Shown piece by piece: positions 23,218 to 35,458 of a stretch of DNA of 64,000 nucleotides. The stretch spans positions 186,001 through 250,000 of the forward strand of contig WTXD01000031.1 of assembly GCA_022496205.1 (NCBI GenBank), written 5' to 3'. The translations under genes and the position numbers were made by a program. Source of the stretch: Gloeopeniophorella convolvens (lineage: Eukaryota > Basidiomycota > Agaricomycetes > Russulales). Below the pieces are notes generated by a model. That model was not told the DNA's origin. It saw only the letters and a program-made list of their open reading frames with translations, and made no database searches. Each line of letters opens with the position of its first letter. Position 1 is the first letter of the stretch.

Positions 23218-25148
23218 ATGGCCGTGGCACGGCGACCGTCGCTCGCCGCGCTGCGACACTCGACTAAGAATACGATGGCAAAGTGTGTACCTCTCCGCGT
23301 CCGCTCTGCCTCTTTGCGGCACCTACTAACATCCATTTTGCAGCAGGACACCTGGTGCATCTCGGGAGTGCAAAGTAGAAACCCCGCTGCGCAAGCGCCG
23401 GTCGCGAATATCGATCACCAACGAGTTTTCTGCAAAGAGGCAACGAGTCTCCGAAGCTATCGGCTCAATTGATGTTTCTGCGGACGCGCTGCAGCGCACA
23501 GAGTATGCGGATATCAACGCTGAACCGAGGGTATGTCGCCCGCTCTTCCTCTACCTGGTCCTCGGTCTCACCGGCGCCGTTCTGGCTGTGAATTTTCCCG
23601 TCCCCCTCGATTGTTTCTAAAACATGTTTTTCCCGCCCCGTTTGCACCCTCCTTCGCCCTCCCTCGAACGCTTCATTTCTGCCCTCATGTTCTCGCTGCG
23701 CGCCGCGACGCCATGATCGTCTGTGGCCTCTGTCCGCGTATACGTCACCCCGCCGTGCCACATCCTGCATCTCTCCCAGGCAGACCGCTTCATCGCGACC
23801 CGGCCAGAGACCCTCTTTCCTATGAACACGACGCCGCGCACGAACCGGATGGCCAAGATCTTCGGCCTCGCAGACGACCGGCTGCTCCAGTTCACCGAGA
23901 CCACCCCCGCGAGCCCGGACAGCAAGCTGCTCAACTCGCTCCGGCGCAGCGCCTCGCAGCTCTTCTACTCGCCTCCGAGCGTGCACCCGACCTCCGCCGC
24001 AGCGCACCTCGGCAAGCGCCGCCAGTTCATTCTCGCGCTCGACGGGCCCGGCATCCCGCAGGACCCGTGGGCGTACCCGCTCTCCTGGTCCGCGACGAAC
24101 GTCATCGCCGTCGCGTGCGGCCACGACGTGTACTACCAGGACCTCGACACGCGCCAGATCGCGCACCTCTGCACGCTCCCGCGCCCGGCCCTCGGCCGCA
24201 TCCGCGCGCTCGCCTTTGCGCCGCGCGGGCTCCTCGCCGCGCTCGGCACGAGCACCGGCGGCGTGCAGGTCTGGGACGCCGCCGCGCGGCGCCGCGTGCG
24301 CGCGTGGGCGCAGTCGGACTGGGCGGCCGCGGGCGCACTCGCGTGGCGCGGGTGCGCGCGGGTGTTCGCGGTCGGTCGCGCAGACGGGCGCCTTGCGCTG
24401 CGCGACGTGCGCGACCCGGACGAGACGCTGCGCATGCGCGCGCACCGCGAGGAGGTGTACGGGCTGCAGTGGAGCCCCGACGAGCGCTTTCTCGCCAGCT
24501 CGGACGCGCGCGGCACCGTGCACCTCTGGGACGCGCGCAACATGTCCGCGCGCGTGGGCAAGATGAAGCACGACGGCGCGGTCAAGGTGCGTGCGCGGGC
24601 CCCCCGATCCTGCGTTCATGTGCGCTCACGCTCGCCGCTGCCGCCTGGCGCGCCCCCTCCCCCCTCCGCAGGCGCTCGCGTGGTGCCCGTGGAAGCCCGA
24701 CCTGCTCGCGACGGGCGGGACGTACCCGGACGGGCGGATCCACGTCTGGAGCACGGCGGCGCTCGCGGACACGCTGACGCCCGCGCCGCTCGAGACGCTG
24801 CACACGCACAGCAGCGTGTACTCGCTGCAGTGGTCGCCGCACGCCAAGGAGCTGCTCAGCACGCACGGCTTCGCGTGGCAGCCGCGCGAGCGCCTCCCGG
24901 ACGTGCCCGAGCCCGCGTCGTCGCCGTACGCCAACTCGATCTCCGTGCACGCGTACCCCGCCGGCCGCCGCCTCGTCAGCGTCGCCGCGCACACGGGCAC
25001 CGTCAGCCAGAGCTGCCTCGGCCCGGACGGCACGACGGTGTTCACAATCTGTTATCGCGAAGAAGCGATGAAGATGTGGAAGGTCTGGGGCCGGCGGGAA
25101 GAGGCGGCGCGGCGGGAGAGCGCCTTCGACCGGTGCAGCATCCGGTGA
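23218..25148 (+). CDS. CDC20: CDC20/Fizzy-family WD40 activator of the anaphase-promoting complex
   Basis: A four-exon model of 510 residues: 23218-23282, 23347-23530, 23780-24586, 24672-25148. The basic N-terminus (TPLRKRRSRISI) precedes a C-box-like DRFIATR at residues 85-91, then NTTPRTNRMAKIFG, then a seven-bladed WD40 propeller starting near YPLSWSATNVIAVACG, with blades such as VYGLQWSPDERFLASSDARG and LAWCPWKPDLLATGG. The protein ends SIR, giving the Ile-Arg tail that docks on APC/C TPR subunits. These features define the Cdc20/Cdh1 family, which delivers substrates to the APC/C in mitosis. The canonical C-box is DR(F/Y)IPxR; here Ala replaces Pro. I favour Cdc20 or a meiosis-type relative over Cdh1, but the subfamily is not certain. 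Codons are strongly GC-rich. Confidence 0.9.
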
Positions 25149-26671
25149 CCCGCCGGGGCGGTCGGTCGGGCCTTGTCTTCGTGTGGATATGTCTGGGTTC
25201 TGGTGTGCTTGTTGTGCTGTATGCTCTGCTTGTATTCTCTCATAATGTGTGGCGATATAGCTTTCAATTCGTTGTTCCAGCTTTCCAGGATGGTGCACGG
25301 CGTTAGGCACCACGTGCCACGTGGCGCGACGCAGCAGTGTTCAATTGCTTGGCATGGCGGCCGGTTGTGGCGGTTTGCTTTCGTCCTGCCATCATGGGGG
25401 GATTTGCCCGGGATCCTGCTGCCTGCTATGGCGTTATCGAGCGAGCTCGATGCCACTAAAGCGTGGGTCCGCAGCGGCATCGCACTTGGCACACGAGCCC
25501 CCCGGTACTCAGACACAGCCCACACATGAAGCCAAAACGAGGCGACATATCTCAGTGCTCCGTCTGGATGAGGTCACCGCGTCTTCTGCCAAGGTCCTCC
25601 CGTAGTTTTCCACTCCACACTGATTGCGCTGCCCTCAAGCGCGCCCGGAATAGGTGTATGCTGCAGAGCGAAGCTCGGCTTCGTCTGCGCTGGGGGGGCG
25701 CATTGCATGCGTCTCTGTCCGCGCCGCACCGCCTTGCGCGCTGTGGTTGCCGCACGCTCGCCACCGGGGGCCGCAAAGTTGGGCAGAGGGCGGTGGGAGC
25801 GTGCCCATGGGTGCTAGAACTTTTGGGGGTACCTGGGATGCACAGCCTCCCTCGTCTCTGTGGGTAGGTCCGACGTCCATTGACGCTGAAGCGGCCAACG
25901 CGAAGCTCGGGGCGTTCAAGGAATCATCTACCAACGGCCAATGGAAGACCCTGCATAGCCCACACCGCTCATTCGCTCTCCGGCCGCAGCAGAGTGTACG
26001 TCATCGTCGTTGGCGCGGACGATGGCGGCGCCGTCTTTGGGCAAGCTTGGGTGCCACAATCACCCGGAACGGCGGTGGGCATTCGATTGGTGGTTGTTAC
26101 TATGACTGACTTAACGAAATCCATGTGGATGTAGGGCCGTTGCATCACCCGCGCCCCGCTCGCGAAGCCCGTTCCCTGCGAAACTGATATGTGGCGTTAG
26201 CGTGTTCGCAGGTGCGCAGGTGCCGCCGGCTTCGTCCTCGAGCTTATCCGTTCCTAGTCTAGGGAAAATCGCACGGAACACGGCCGTTCGGCATCGTGGG
26301 TCGTTCCCAGCGATGGGACTCCGGGCTGCAAAAATGGGCGAGGACTGGAAGCTGGGATGAGACCGCCGGTAGGATGCTGATGAGCCCTTTGCCCAAGACG
26401 GCGTCTTCCAAGGTGCAGGTCTTGCGATGGTGCGCAACGATAGGCAACGATCACTGGCAGGCGCGCGTTGACCATAATCGGCCCGGTGAGCGACAAATTT
26501 GAATTGCCACTTTGCCTCGACTCGACTATTACTTAGGCGGATTACCACACGGACAGGTGCGTGGCCATAGCCACGGAAGCATACAAGGTAAATTGAAGGC
26601 GTCTTGTCTCGAAACATGATCAAGTAGGCAACCCTCATCTGTTCCGTTGGCGCGCCAGGCAACGCCCTGAG
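25149..26671. other. Spacer at the GC transition
   Basis: No gene recognised. GC falls visibly to the right across this stretch, compared with the 7-25 kb block. Confidence 0.5.
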
Positions 26672-29600
26672 ATGTCTTCGGGCAGCGCCTTCTTTTCCGA
26701 CGACACAAGACCCGGGAAGCCCTTGGCCGACGAGTACGGGATCGAGTCGAGCATGAGACTCGAAGAACTCGTGTTGTGCGGCCCCACCGGCGAGTGGTGC
26801 TTCAACGCCTCACGGGATTACGAGACGGTTGCCCAAGGCATCTGCAGTTTCCAGGTCTGGGGTGTCCAGTCAGCCAAGCTATTCGAATCGCTCCGGGTTG
26901 CTCTATACGATGGGAATGCGGGGTAACAAAGACCGTACATCTATTCCATTCCTCGTAACCCCTTTTACGTTCCTGATCTATTCTCTTCACGACAGCTCCG
27001 TCGGGCCCCTCAATCGATATCGCCTTGTTGGAAGTCATATCATACCAGCGGCGACTCCTCAGTGATTCTTTAATGAGACAGGTGTAGCGAATGTTCAGCA
27101 AACATGGGCACTCGAAGAGCTGTTGTCTGAGCGGGTTCCTAGTTCTCACCAGGCCACCACCCTTTTCTCAGACAAAGGAATCGAAGACTGGCCTCCGCGA
27201 TCAGGGCACGCCCGTCCCTGACGCCACCATACTTGACACCAAGAAGTTGCTCTGAACGGAGGGATACGTAGGGACCAAGTCCTGCGTATGTACGCCTGTT
27301 GACGCCGTGACCAGCTGGGAAGATCTTTGTCGAGTTCCCGCCTAAGCTGAGCGGAATAGGACAGGAGAGACGGGAGACTATTGTCACGTCAGTTGCAAGC
27401 TTCTCGCCTCATTCATCCTTCTATCCCATTCTAGGATGCCTTAGTGGCGCTGCTCATGTCCGCAGCATCTGACTTCCGGTTTGCCATTAGGTTGGGGGCC
27501 CCACACATTTACATGTGCACGCAGGCAAGTCTCCTTATAGTTGGGTATAAACCCGCAGCTGAATTCGTCTAGTAGTATGCGCAGATCTCGAAGGTGACCA
27601 CTTGGTGTTTCAGCCGTCTGGGAAGTCTCCGCCACTATGGCGCACAGGTTTACGAGCAGACGTCCCTGGCGGTGGAATCCGAAGCCACACACATATGGGT
27701 ATCGAATGCCGGGGACCTGAAGGCTTATGCAAGGTCCATCGAATCCTTACTCGATCAAGGCTTGGACGCCACTCGCTGATCGCTGCAGAACCTTGATGCA
27801 CTTGTCAACTCCTGGGTGTAAAGAGGGTTTGAACTGAACACCCGCCACGCCAACGTAATTTCTGGGTTCTAACCGGAACACGTTCATGCTTCTTTCTAGG
27901 AGATAGCCGGACCACCTAGACTCCGCGACCTTCAGCGTGATCAATTACCGGAAGTAAGTGCAACGCACGGGTCGTTTGATCTCACGTAGACTCTAGAGCA
28001 CCTTCTGATAGGGGGGACACCGTGGCCCCCTCATGGGGCAGTAGTAACGAGTCAGCTGTCGTATACGCAACAACCTTCCGGCACCGAAGCTCATATCTCG
28101 AGCTTGTTCATCATCCCGTGCAAGCCGGGTACACGTTGACCAACGTTTGTATCTCAACGGGTATCAAAAACTTTCACACAGTTCAGGAAAGAGTCGGCGT
28201 CAGCCACTGTCGATGTGGTTAAAGGTTTGGGCGAGATCCCGATCTCGAGAACGAATATCATACCTTACTTGACGGTAAGTGTATGTGCAACAGGCTTCGA
28301 TTGGCCCTGACGTTTCCGGCACGATAGGCAAACGAGACCAACGAGTGTCTCGCTGGCACTCTCCCTTCTCGAACATTCGAGGTTTTCCTGAATATAGCGC
28401 ATCAGACGCACGTCGTATACTATTACTGGTACTGACTGACGCAGGACATGTGAGCTCGCGCTTTCCGCCGATTCCATGCGCCGTATTTACGCACTTACAG
28501 CACTTTCCCAGGGCGCTACCGTGTCCAGGGTTCCGACTGGAAAGCCGAACATATCTAGTCCGAAGTGCGGTACGCCGGGAAGGTGCCCTTGCGGCATGGT
28601 TAGTCACCTAGATCACGAAGTGTCCAGCACGGCCTTATGCACCTCCAGGTCGTACAGCAGCTATTACGAGCGACGGACAAGTACAATCATCCAGGCCCTC
28701 CACCACTTGCCGCATACTGGTCGTCTCCCGGTTCAAGTCCCAATATCTGAACCTTAGCAATGGAGCGATTCGGTCCTATCTAACTTCGTGAGTGATCATA
28801 AGCGTCTGTGAACCAAGAATTCGGTGGCGCGTGTATCGCTGACCGTCTCCGACCCGGAGAAGCGTGTGGAGATCTTCGCAGACCGGTCTAGAGCGACGAA
28901 GGGGACTGACAGCTCAGCGTTCCTCAGTACGGCTGTGATCTACGCGCGCACGACACTTTGGACCTTCACAAGGGCTAGTAGTACCTGCGGACTTTGAGGG
29001 TGCGTGGACTGAGGTATTCCTCTCTCACAACTGCCGACCCAAGTTAGTGCGTTGCTAGGCAGAAAACTTGACTACGATGGAATGTCCATTGAAGCTGCAA
29101 ATACGGCGCGCAGGAAATCAATCTCGATGTGGCGTATAGCCAGGTCAAGGACCCGGACAAGCCCGTGTCACGCCCATGATGATCATGTCCGAGATGCAAG
29201 GATACCAGCTACAATGCCGTCACCGGTCCTGGCCTTTAAGCCGCAACATGACAATCACGGGGACTTGTTCAGTGACGTCGCAGGGGGCGCAGCTTCCGCA
29301 CGATGACGCAAGTGGGAAAGTCAGTTGCTCCATATCCACCTCCGTCGCTAGACCAGATGACACGGGCTGCATACCGCAAGTAGTATTTTTCGGTGCAGAC
29401 CGAACAAGACAACTGCTGGCGGGTTGTACCATCCCACTTTGACTTTTTGAGAGGCAAGCCTAGAGGCCGAAATGAAGCAGATGATGTGATGGGTCTGTGG
29501 TTGCAGAGTGTTCAGATTAACAAGATGTCCGCCAAAGTGTCGGGAATGCACATGCCTACCACGCATGCTTGAGTATGATATCTACTCTGGGTGCCCTTTA

Positions 29601-30165
29601 GTCGGCCTATAGTAGTGGTCTCCCGCAGCTCTGGATGATGATCAGACTCATGGCAGAAGATGACACGTCTGATCCGCCCGTCACGCGCGTTATCGGCTCA
29701 CCCACTCGGTCCAGATATGGGTGGAACTCAAGGGGTCCGTAGCTTGGGCAAAAAAGTACTTTCGTTCACGGAAGGGAGTCCTCACGCGCATTCAAAACTT
29801 GACAGCGTTTCTACGCACCACTGCTTCGTGCTGTCTGTTATGCTTTCCCGAATGAGGCCTTCTACGGGAAGTTCCGCCTATAACGTTCAACATTCACACT
29901 CTGGAGGTTCAGCAGAATCGCCGTGCCTGTCATCCGCCATGCGAATGATGGTTTCCTCGCATGGCTAGCCCTGCTCACACGTCGTGTAGACGCGTTGCTT
30001 CTAGGTGGTGAGGAGCTGCTACGTGCAAAGTTTATCAACAACATTTCGACTTATTCCCTACGTTGGGAAGTGCTACCTCATTCTGCAACGACTAAGTTTG
30101 TCTGGCTTCGGAATGGCATCAACTGGGTGGTAAGTTCTTCCAGCTGGAAAAGACCGAATGGTTAG
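26672..30165 (+). pseudogene. Decayed multi-exon gene of unknown family
   Basis: Several blocks read like real protein rather than chance frames. 26672-26925 encodes EYGIESSMRLEELVLCGPTG then EWCFNASRDYETVAQGICSF. About 26985-27080 encodes SGPSIDIALLEVISYQRRLL. 27594-27779 encodes HYGAQVYEQTSLAVESEATH. About 28830-28990 encodes SDPEKRVEIFADRSRATKGT. About 29300-29440 encodes LPHDDASGKVSCSIS and VVFFGADRTRQLLAGCTIPL. About 29920-30130 encodes RIAVPVIRHANDGFLAWLAL then FINNISTYSLRWEVLP. Some pieces can be linked by plausible short introns, but others are joined only across TAG/TGA stops or frame changes. For example a TAG just after 27080 interrupts an otherwise long frame. I do not recognise the family. 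It could also be a highly intron-split live gene that I failed to splice. Confidence 0.4.
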
Positions 30166-30576
30166 TCCTCGACTCGTTTGGTTGAAAAAGTTCCGGGAGT
30201 GTGTCGTCCAAATGTGTTCTGGAAGCGGGATCATGGTGTAGACAAGGAAGTTCAGCCATTGATACTACAGTGATGGAAGCATGGAAACGTGGAGGTGATG
30301 GAGACAGGGAGGTATTTACGGCTGCTAGTCAGTACACGCAGGAATGGTTACAGCAAAGTTACATGAGCAATCAAGTATAGCCTAGTTAACGGATATGAGC
30401 CGATGAGGATGGTGCGGAGGTGACAAAAAGAGCAAGAGACAGGACTTACGTACAAAGTGAATAGCTATGTCGTGGAAGCGCTAGGTTTAGGGTGCTAGAG
30501 AGATAATAATGTGACTGGTGCTGAACTCCGAACCCTGAGCAGGCGTCGGACGATTCTGGACAAGGAGATGCGAACC
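30166..30576. other. Spacer
   Basis: The region between the decayed gene and the 3' end of the next F-box gene. Nothing recognised. Confidence 0.6.
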
Positions 30577-32579
30577 TCATTCAGCGCCATTTTCATCTTC
30601 CACATTGTCTTCTTCTCCATCCGCCTCGCTTTGCCAACCTCCGGGTTGTGCTTCCGCACCCCAGCCTGTTTCAGGGTTGACAGAATCCCACACAACGACG
30701 GCAGCGTACTCTCCCATCCTTCGTACCATCCACTCTGCGACAGTGCATACCCGCAGCTCTATCCGGTCGAGGATTGTAACGCATTCGGGACTTTCCTGAC
30801 GCTGGTGCATCATGCAAACGAAGGTATCCCATACGCGGTGATCAGAGCGCAGGAGATTCGCGCCTGAGAGGGTCAAGGACACCATTTCTGGGAAGAGTGG
30901 AGGACCCCCGCGCGTGATCGGAGGAGCAGAGCCTGGGGCTTCGACGTCATCGGTGAGGGATAGAGCAGTGACGAGGCTCTCGCTCGGGGAGTCCACTGCG
31001 GATACGTGCGTAATTTCTACACAGCGCGCGAACGTGTCGTGCCAATCCTTCGCGCCCCAGACGTCCCCGACCCCGCCTATGTTGATAAAGCGAAGCTCCT
31101 CCAGCGGGATGGCCTCGGCTACCTTGATGAGGGAACGTCTCTCTATATAGGCGTCGCTCTGCTCCCAGTCGCACTGTAAGTGAATGGTCGTTTCTGAGGG
31201 TTTGGGGCCGAAGTACGGTTTACGGTCTTCGTCGACGGTTGGCGGTGTGAAGTTCCTCCAAGCGTCTAGCAATAGTTCGGTGCGTTCGAAGACAACGCCC
31301 AGGCGCAGGGAGAGCGCTTGTGGAGGAGTCGGTGTAGTGTCTCCGCGGCACAGGTGCTGGCTGAGAGTGGGGACAATTCGCAAGCAGTCGTACTCGGAAG
31401 GTGGTAAGGGCGACCAACAATGGACTGCGATCGAGGTAGACTCCGGGAAGTCGAGCGCCTCGATGACTTGTCGGCACCTGTCAACGCGGTCTCGTACGAA
31501 AAGTGACTTGAGGTTCTGAAGGCTCACAGTTCTCGTAGAATACATTGGGGAAAGGGGCGGGAGACAATGGCTAAGGTGAACTGTCTCCAGAGCGGGCATT
31601 TGCTGCATGCAGTCTAGGAACTGCTCATGCGAGGGAAGCACGAGGTTGCGGCGGTCGAGGAAGTTCTGGGGGTCCGGAGCGTCTATATTGAGGGCAGTAA
31701 GGAGAGGGAGAGAGCATGCCGTCCAATCGGATAAAAAGGTCCATAATAACGAAAGTTTGCGAAGTCGAGGATGGGTGGAAAGGAAGTTCTCCGGGATGGG
31801 CACAGGATTATCGCGTGTTGTATCCGGTAAATGAAGGTTGACCGTGACCGAAAGTGATTCCAGGAGAGGCGCGGCCGTTTCGAGCAGCCGAATCCACGGG
31901 ATGATGTTGCACGGACAGGAACTTATGATTAGATCCTGTATGTGGAAGAGATGTTGTGATAGGACCTCAATTGGGTCCAGATGCAATTTTTCCGTAGACC
32001 AAGGTAGCGCTGGTAGAAACGCCTCGCATGAGTCGGGATCTACCAAAGAGATGGATATGGGGGATGCCTTGGAGAGTGAAAGCATTTGCGTCCCCCAATT
32101 GCGATTTAGGCTGAGCGATACGTTGGCCCATAGTCGTGGATAACCCAAGGCAACCTGTCTCCAATGGCGACAGATGTGAGCGACACCAGGTACCCACCAG
32201 AGATGGCCGCCGTAAATCTGGCGCCCCGAACAATCCGGGAATATTCCACGATACTGAGACTGGTAGAAGAGAAATATCTCGGCCAAAATTTCAGTTGGGA
32301 TGCGGCATGTCAGGGTAAGTGCATTGTGCCGTGTCCCTATTGAGCGGAGGGCAGAGCGTATCGCTTCCATCTCCTCATCAATTGCTGAGGACGCCCCCGC
32401 ATTGCTGAGTGAAGACGAAGGCACTTGTCGGAGGATGTCGTCCACGAACGCTATGCGGGCTTGACTCGCATCGGACCAATACTTTGCTGGACTACGGTCC
32501 TCACATGTCACTTGAAAAAACCAATCTGAGTTTGGCCGAAATCAACTTACGTTATTGTACCCCCGATATGGCCGCTCAT
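30577..32579 (-). CDS. F-box-like domain protein
   Basis: An almost uninterrupted frame of about 640 residues ends at 30577. An N-terminal helical stretch (EEMEAIRSALRSIGTRHNAL) leads to the F-box-like core CRIPTEILAEIFLFYQS, then VAHICRHWRQVALGYPRLWA, a pattern very common in Agaricomycetes. The remainder is Leu-rich and LRR-like in spacing (for example HPRLRKLSLLWTFLSDW). The protein ends with an acidic tail (DGEEDNVEDENGAE). The frame has no ATG at its 5' end. An upstream ATG at 32579 can be joined by a roughly 50-base intron with donor gtacaa, giving MSGHIGVTCEDRSP, so the start is provisional. Expected role: substrate adaptor of an SCF ubiquitin ligase. It is distinct in sequence from the paralogues at 35.5 and 38.1 kb. 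Confidence 0.8.
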
Positions 32580-33219
32580 GTGGAGAGGAATAAAGTATCG
32601 CCACACCGGTTGATTGGCACTAACTCAGGCTCGGGCCAGAGAGATTCGATCGAAGGATGGCTCAACTCGTCAGAAGATGTATTAGATAAGACGAGGGTAG
32701 ATTTTCTGTAATTATCAGCATTGTTATCAGCAGAGAAGAATGTGAACTGGCACTCTTATACTCACTTTCAGGACGACGAAGCTAGGTGTACTCGCCCAAC
32801 CTCAACCGAGCTCTTGTGCTGTGTCAGTCGGTGAACGCGGGATGCGAGGAGCCCTTTACTGGGCTTTCCCACGGTGTGTTGGACTTGGAGGCGATGACGG
32901 AGCACCGGTCCGGGTAGCCGCACAAATTGGGACTCGTCCGAAGGCGTCCGAACAAATTCGAAACATCCTTTGCAGCGGCGAGTGTGGAATACCTAGTGAT
33001 TTAGGAGTCTCCAACCCAACAAACTTACCACGGATCTCGAGTGTTCTCGGGCCAGTGGCATCGTGTGTGAAGACATACACTAGCAAAACAACATGCTCGG
33101 ATTTGTACAGTGTAGTATGCGTAGCTGGCCAAGTTACAGCTGACGTCGCAGCCATTCGGAAAGACTACAATACATTTTGGTGACTACAAGGGAGCTTTAA
33201 ACGCAAAAGGTACCAGCAG
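32580..33219. other. Spacer between F-box gene and La gene
   Basis: An open frame of 120 codons at 32821-33183 (+) has no recognisable domain and I do not call it a gene. Confidence 0.5.
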
Positions 33220-34960
33220 TCATGAGGCTACGCCATCTGTCTTTGCCTTCTTGGACGCGGACGCGATGGTGGGCACCGTCTGTCCCCGCACCCCAGCATC
33301 GTGGCCGCCGTCTGGTTCTACGGCTCTTTTGCGCTTTTCGCCCGTTTGCTCGTCCCCATCCTTCTCCGCGCGATCTCTGTTTTGTCCGCTCCGGCCGCCG
33401 CGGCCGCGGCCGCGACCTCCTCGTCCCCCGCGTGCTCCGCGGCCCCCGCGACCACCACGCCCACCTCTAGAGCCCGCTTCCGACCCGCCGAGTGCGCGCC
33501 TCGCCGCGGAGTTAGCCCGTTCGAGCTCAAAAGTGCGCTCTTCCTCCTCTGTAGTAAGGAAGCTTGAGTAGGATCCTCGTCGAAGTAAAGACAACACACC
33601 TCCTGGCAGCTCCCACGTTACGGGCTTGCCGTTCAGCGTCGGGATCTTCTCTCGCACGAACGTAATGTCCTCTTCGTTTAAGGCCTTGTCGAACCCGACG
33701 AGTCCTGCATCGTTACCCTTGCTGTACTTGACGAATGGGACGCGGGTAAAACGTTCCTTCAGCGGGCGCTTGATGTCATCGAATGATGCCTCGCCTCCGC
33801 ACCCCACAAAGCGCAGGGATGCACCGCGCACGTGCGGGACATCATCAGGCGCTACGCTTCCGCCATCCGCATCGAGCACGCGTATCTTCGTACCGAGGAA
33901 GTCGACAAAGACTTCAGGCTTCGCACTGGTCTTGTCCGCGACCTTGGCACCGCCCTTACCCTTGCCCTCAGCAGCGAGTCGCATCTCACGGAACGCGTCG
34001 AACCCCTTGCGTGTGATGTGGTCGCGCTTGACAACGGCCGCCTTGCCCTTGAGACCCTTCTCCTTGATTTTCATCTCGACGTATGCTTCCTTGGACATGA
34101 TGAGCAGCTCCTTGTCATCCCACGAGGGCTTTGGCTCTGCGTTGAGAAAAGCTTCTACGCTCTTGAACTCTGCAAATTCTGCAAAAACGGAGCCCTGAAC
34201 GCGGTCAGAGAGATGATGACGCGCGGCATGGGTAACGGCGCATACCTTGAACGCCTTGGTGCCGTCGACGCGCCGCATGCGCACGGCCGCAACCTTGCCG
34301 TACTTGGAAAAGAACTGTTCCAGGGTCTTCTGCAGCCCGGGAATCTCCTCGCCGAAGCCTTTCTGCAGCGCTGGTCAACAATCTCACACACGGGGAGCTG
34401 AACAGCAGACGCACCGCGTACACACTCCGGTCGAACGCGCCCTTCGGCTCCTGTACCTCCGTGCGCCGGCGCACCTTCGTCCCGTCATCGCTCACTTCGA
34501 TATCGGTGCTAGCACGCAACGCATTGGCGAGCCATTCGATTCCGTGTGCCTGAAAGTCGCGCATGCGTTTGAAAGACGCAACGGTGGAGATGGGTACCCA
34601 GTGCTCCTCATTGGCAGTGTGGAGTGTCCACATGAATCTGCGCAGTCGCCATTAGCGAAAAATATGCTGCAGACGACGTGCAAACACGGACTTGTCATAT
34701 GGGAGATTCGCGTCCGCGAAATAAAACTCAACTAGAGATACCGGGTGTTGATAAGCGCGCGGAGGGATTATGAGGTAGATCCGCGTACTTTGCTTGAGAG
34801 CCTGTACTTCCGGTGGCTCCACATCGTCTTTCGTTGAGACACCATCCTCAGGTACTGCCGCTGAGGTGCTAGTTGCATTCGATGTTTTCTCAGCAGGAGC
34901 CGATGCTGAGGGCTCCTCCACGGAAGCTGGAACCGGGGTGACCTCTTCTGCGCTTGCCAT
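33220..34960 (-). CDS. LHP1: Lupus La RNA-binding protein homologue
   Basis: A five-exon gene of 508 residues: 34960-34789, 34731-34692, 34637-34415, 34362-34246, 34194-33220. Splicing rebuilds the La motif, IEFYFADANLPYDK from the small second exon joined to FMWTLHTANEEHWVPI. RRM1 follows from about residue 140, with FFSKYGKVAAVRMRRVDGTK and GSVFAEFAEFKSVEAFL. A second, divergent RRM follows (VRGASLRFVGCGGEASFDDI). The tail carries an RGG box near residues 425-455 (repeated RGGRGG) and a lysine-rich stretch KRKRAVEP, then SKKAKTD, likely nuclear localisation. La binds the UUU-OH ends of RNA polymerase III transcripts and assists tRNA maturation. The start was chosen because MASAEEVTPV is the first ATG of an open exon. 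It is arranged head to head with the F-box gene at 35459. Confidence 0.95.
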
Positions 34961-35458
34961 TTTTCGAGGGGTCAGGTCAATAGGGAACTGGATCGAGGGG
35001 CAATCGAGGAGTTTGAGCAAGCGTCTCTGGAGCAGTCAACTTGAAGCCGCTCACTGCCAACTTCGACTGGACAGCGGAAGGCAAATTACTCGGCCCGGAG
35101 ATCCGCTGGTAAGAGCACACAGAAGCACGTGACTGTCGCCTTTTTATATCGCGTTCCAACGCGATTTTTCCTTCTTTTTCTAGCATATTTTTTGGTTTTT
35201 ACTTTCCACGATACTTTACTGGGGGTCAGTTGAGTGGCTGTTCTGTCATTTTCTGCTCAAGTAGATCTTCGAGACTGAGTTGGACTCAAGTTGGACTCGC
35301 CGGTCCGTCACCCGTCGGCGCTCGCGCCGGACATGCACCGGCGTGCACCGGCGTGCGCCGGCCCACATTACAGTGTCTTTCTGCGAGTCCTGTCAAGCCG
35401 GCCTCTTCAACCCACTTGCTTCCACTGTAATTTCCCTTCCAACCAAACCAGAATACCA
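34961..35458. promoter_or_regulatory. Divergent promoter region between La and an F-box gene
   Basis: About 500 bases serve both transcription directions. It includes T-rich tracts around 35141-35220 and a perfect inverted repeat at 35148-35165. Confidence 0.5.
35148..35165. promoter_or_regulatory. Inverted repeat ATCGCGTT-CC-AACGCGAT
   Basis: Eight-base arms separated by CC, overlapping a TATAT stretch. The arms contain an AACGCG core reminiscent of cell-cycle MCB-type sites. A transcription factor site is a guess. Confidence 0.35.

Noticed and set aside
28729..28739. GGTTCAAGTCC, a match to the tRNA B box
   Set aside because: The flanking bases do not pair as a T stem and no A box or acceptor stem can be drawn upstream.
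33251..33571. Frames opposite the La RGG box
   Set aside because: Shadow of a GC-rich repeat coding for Arg-Gly; low complexity only.
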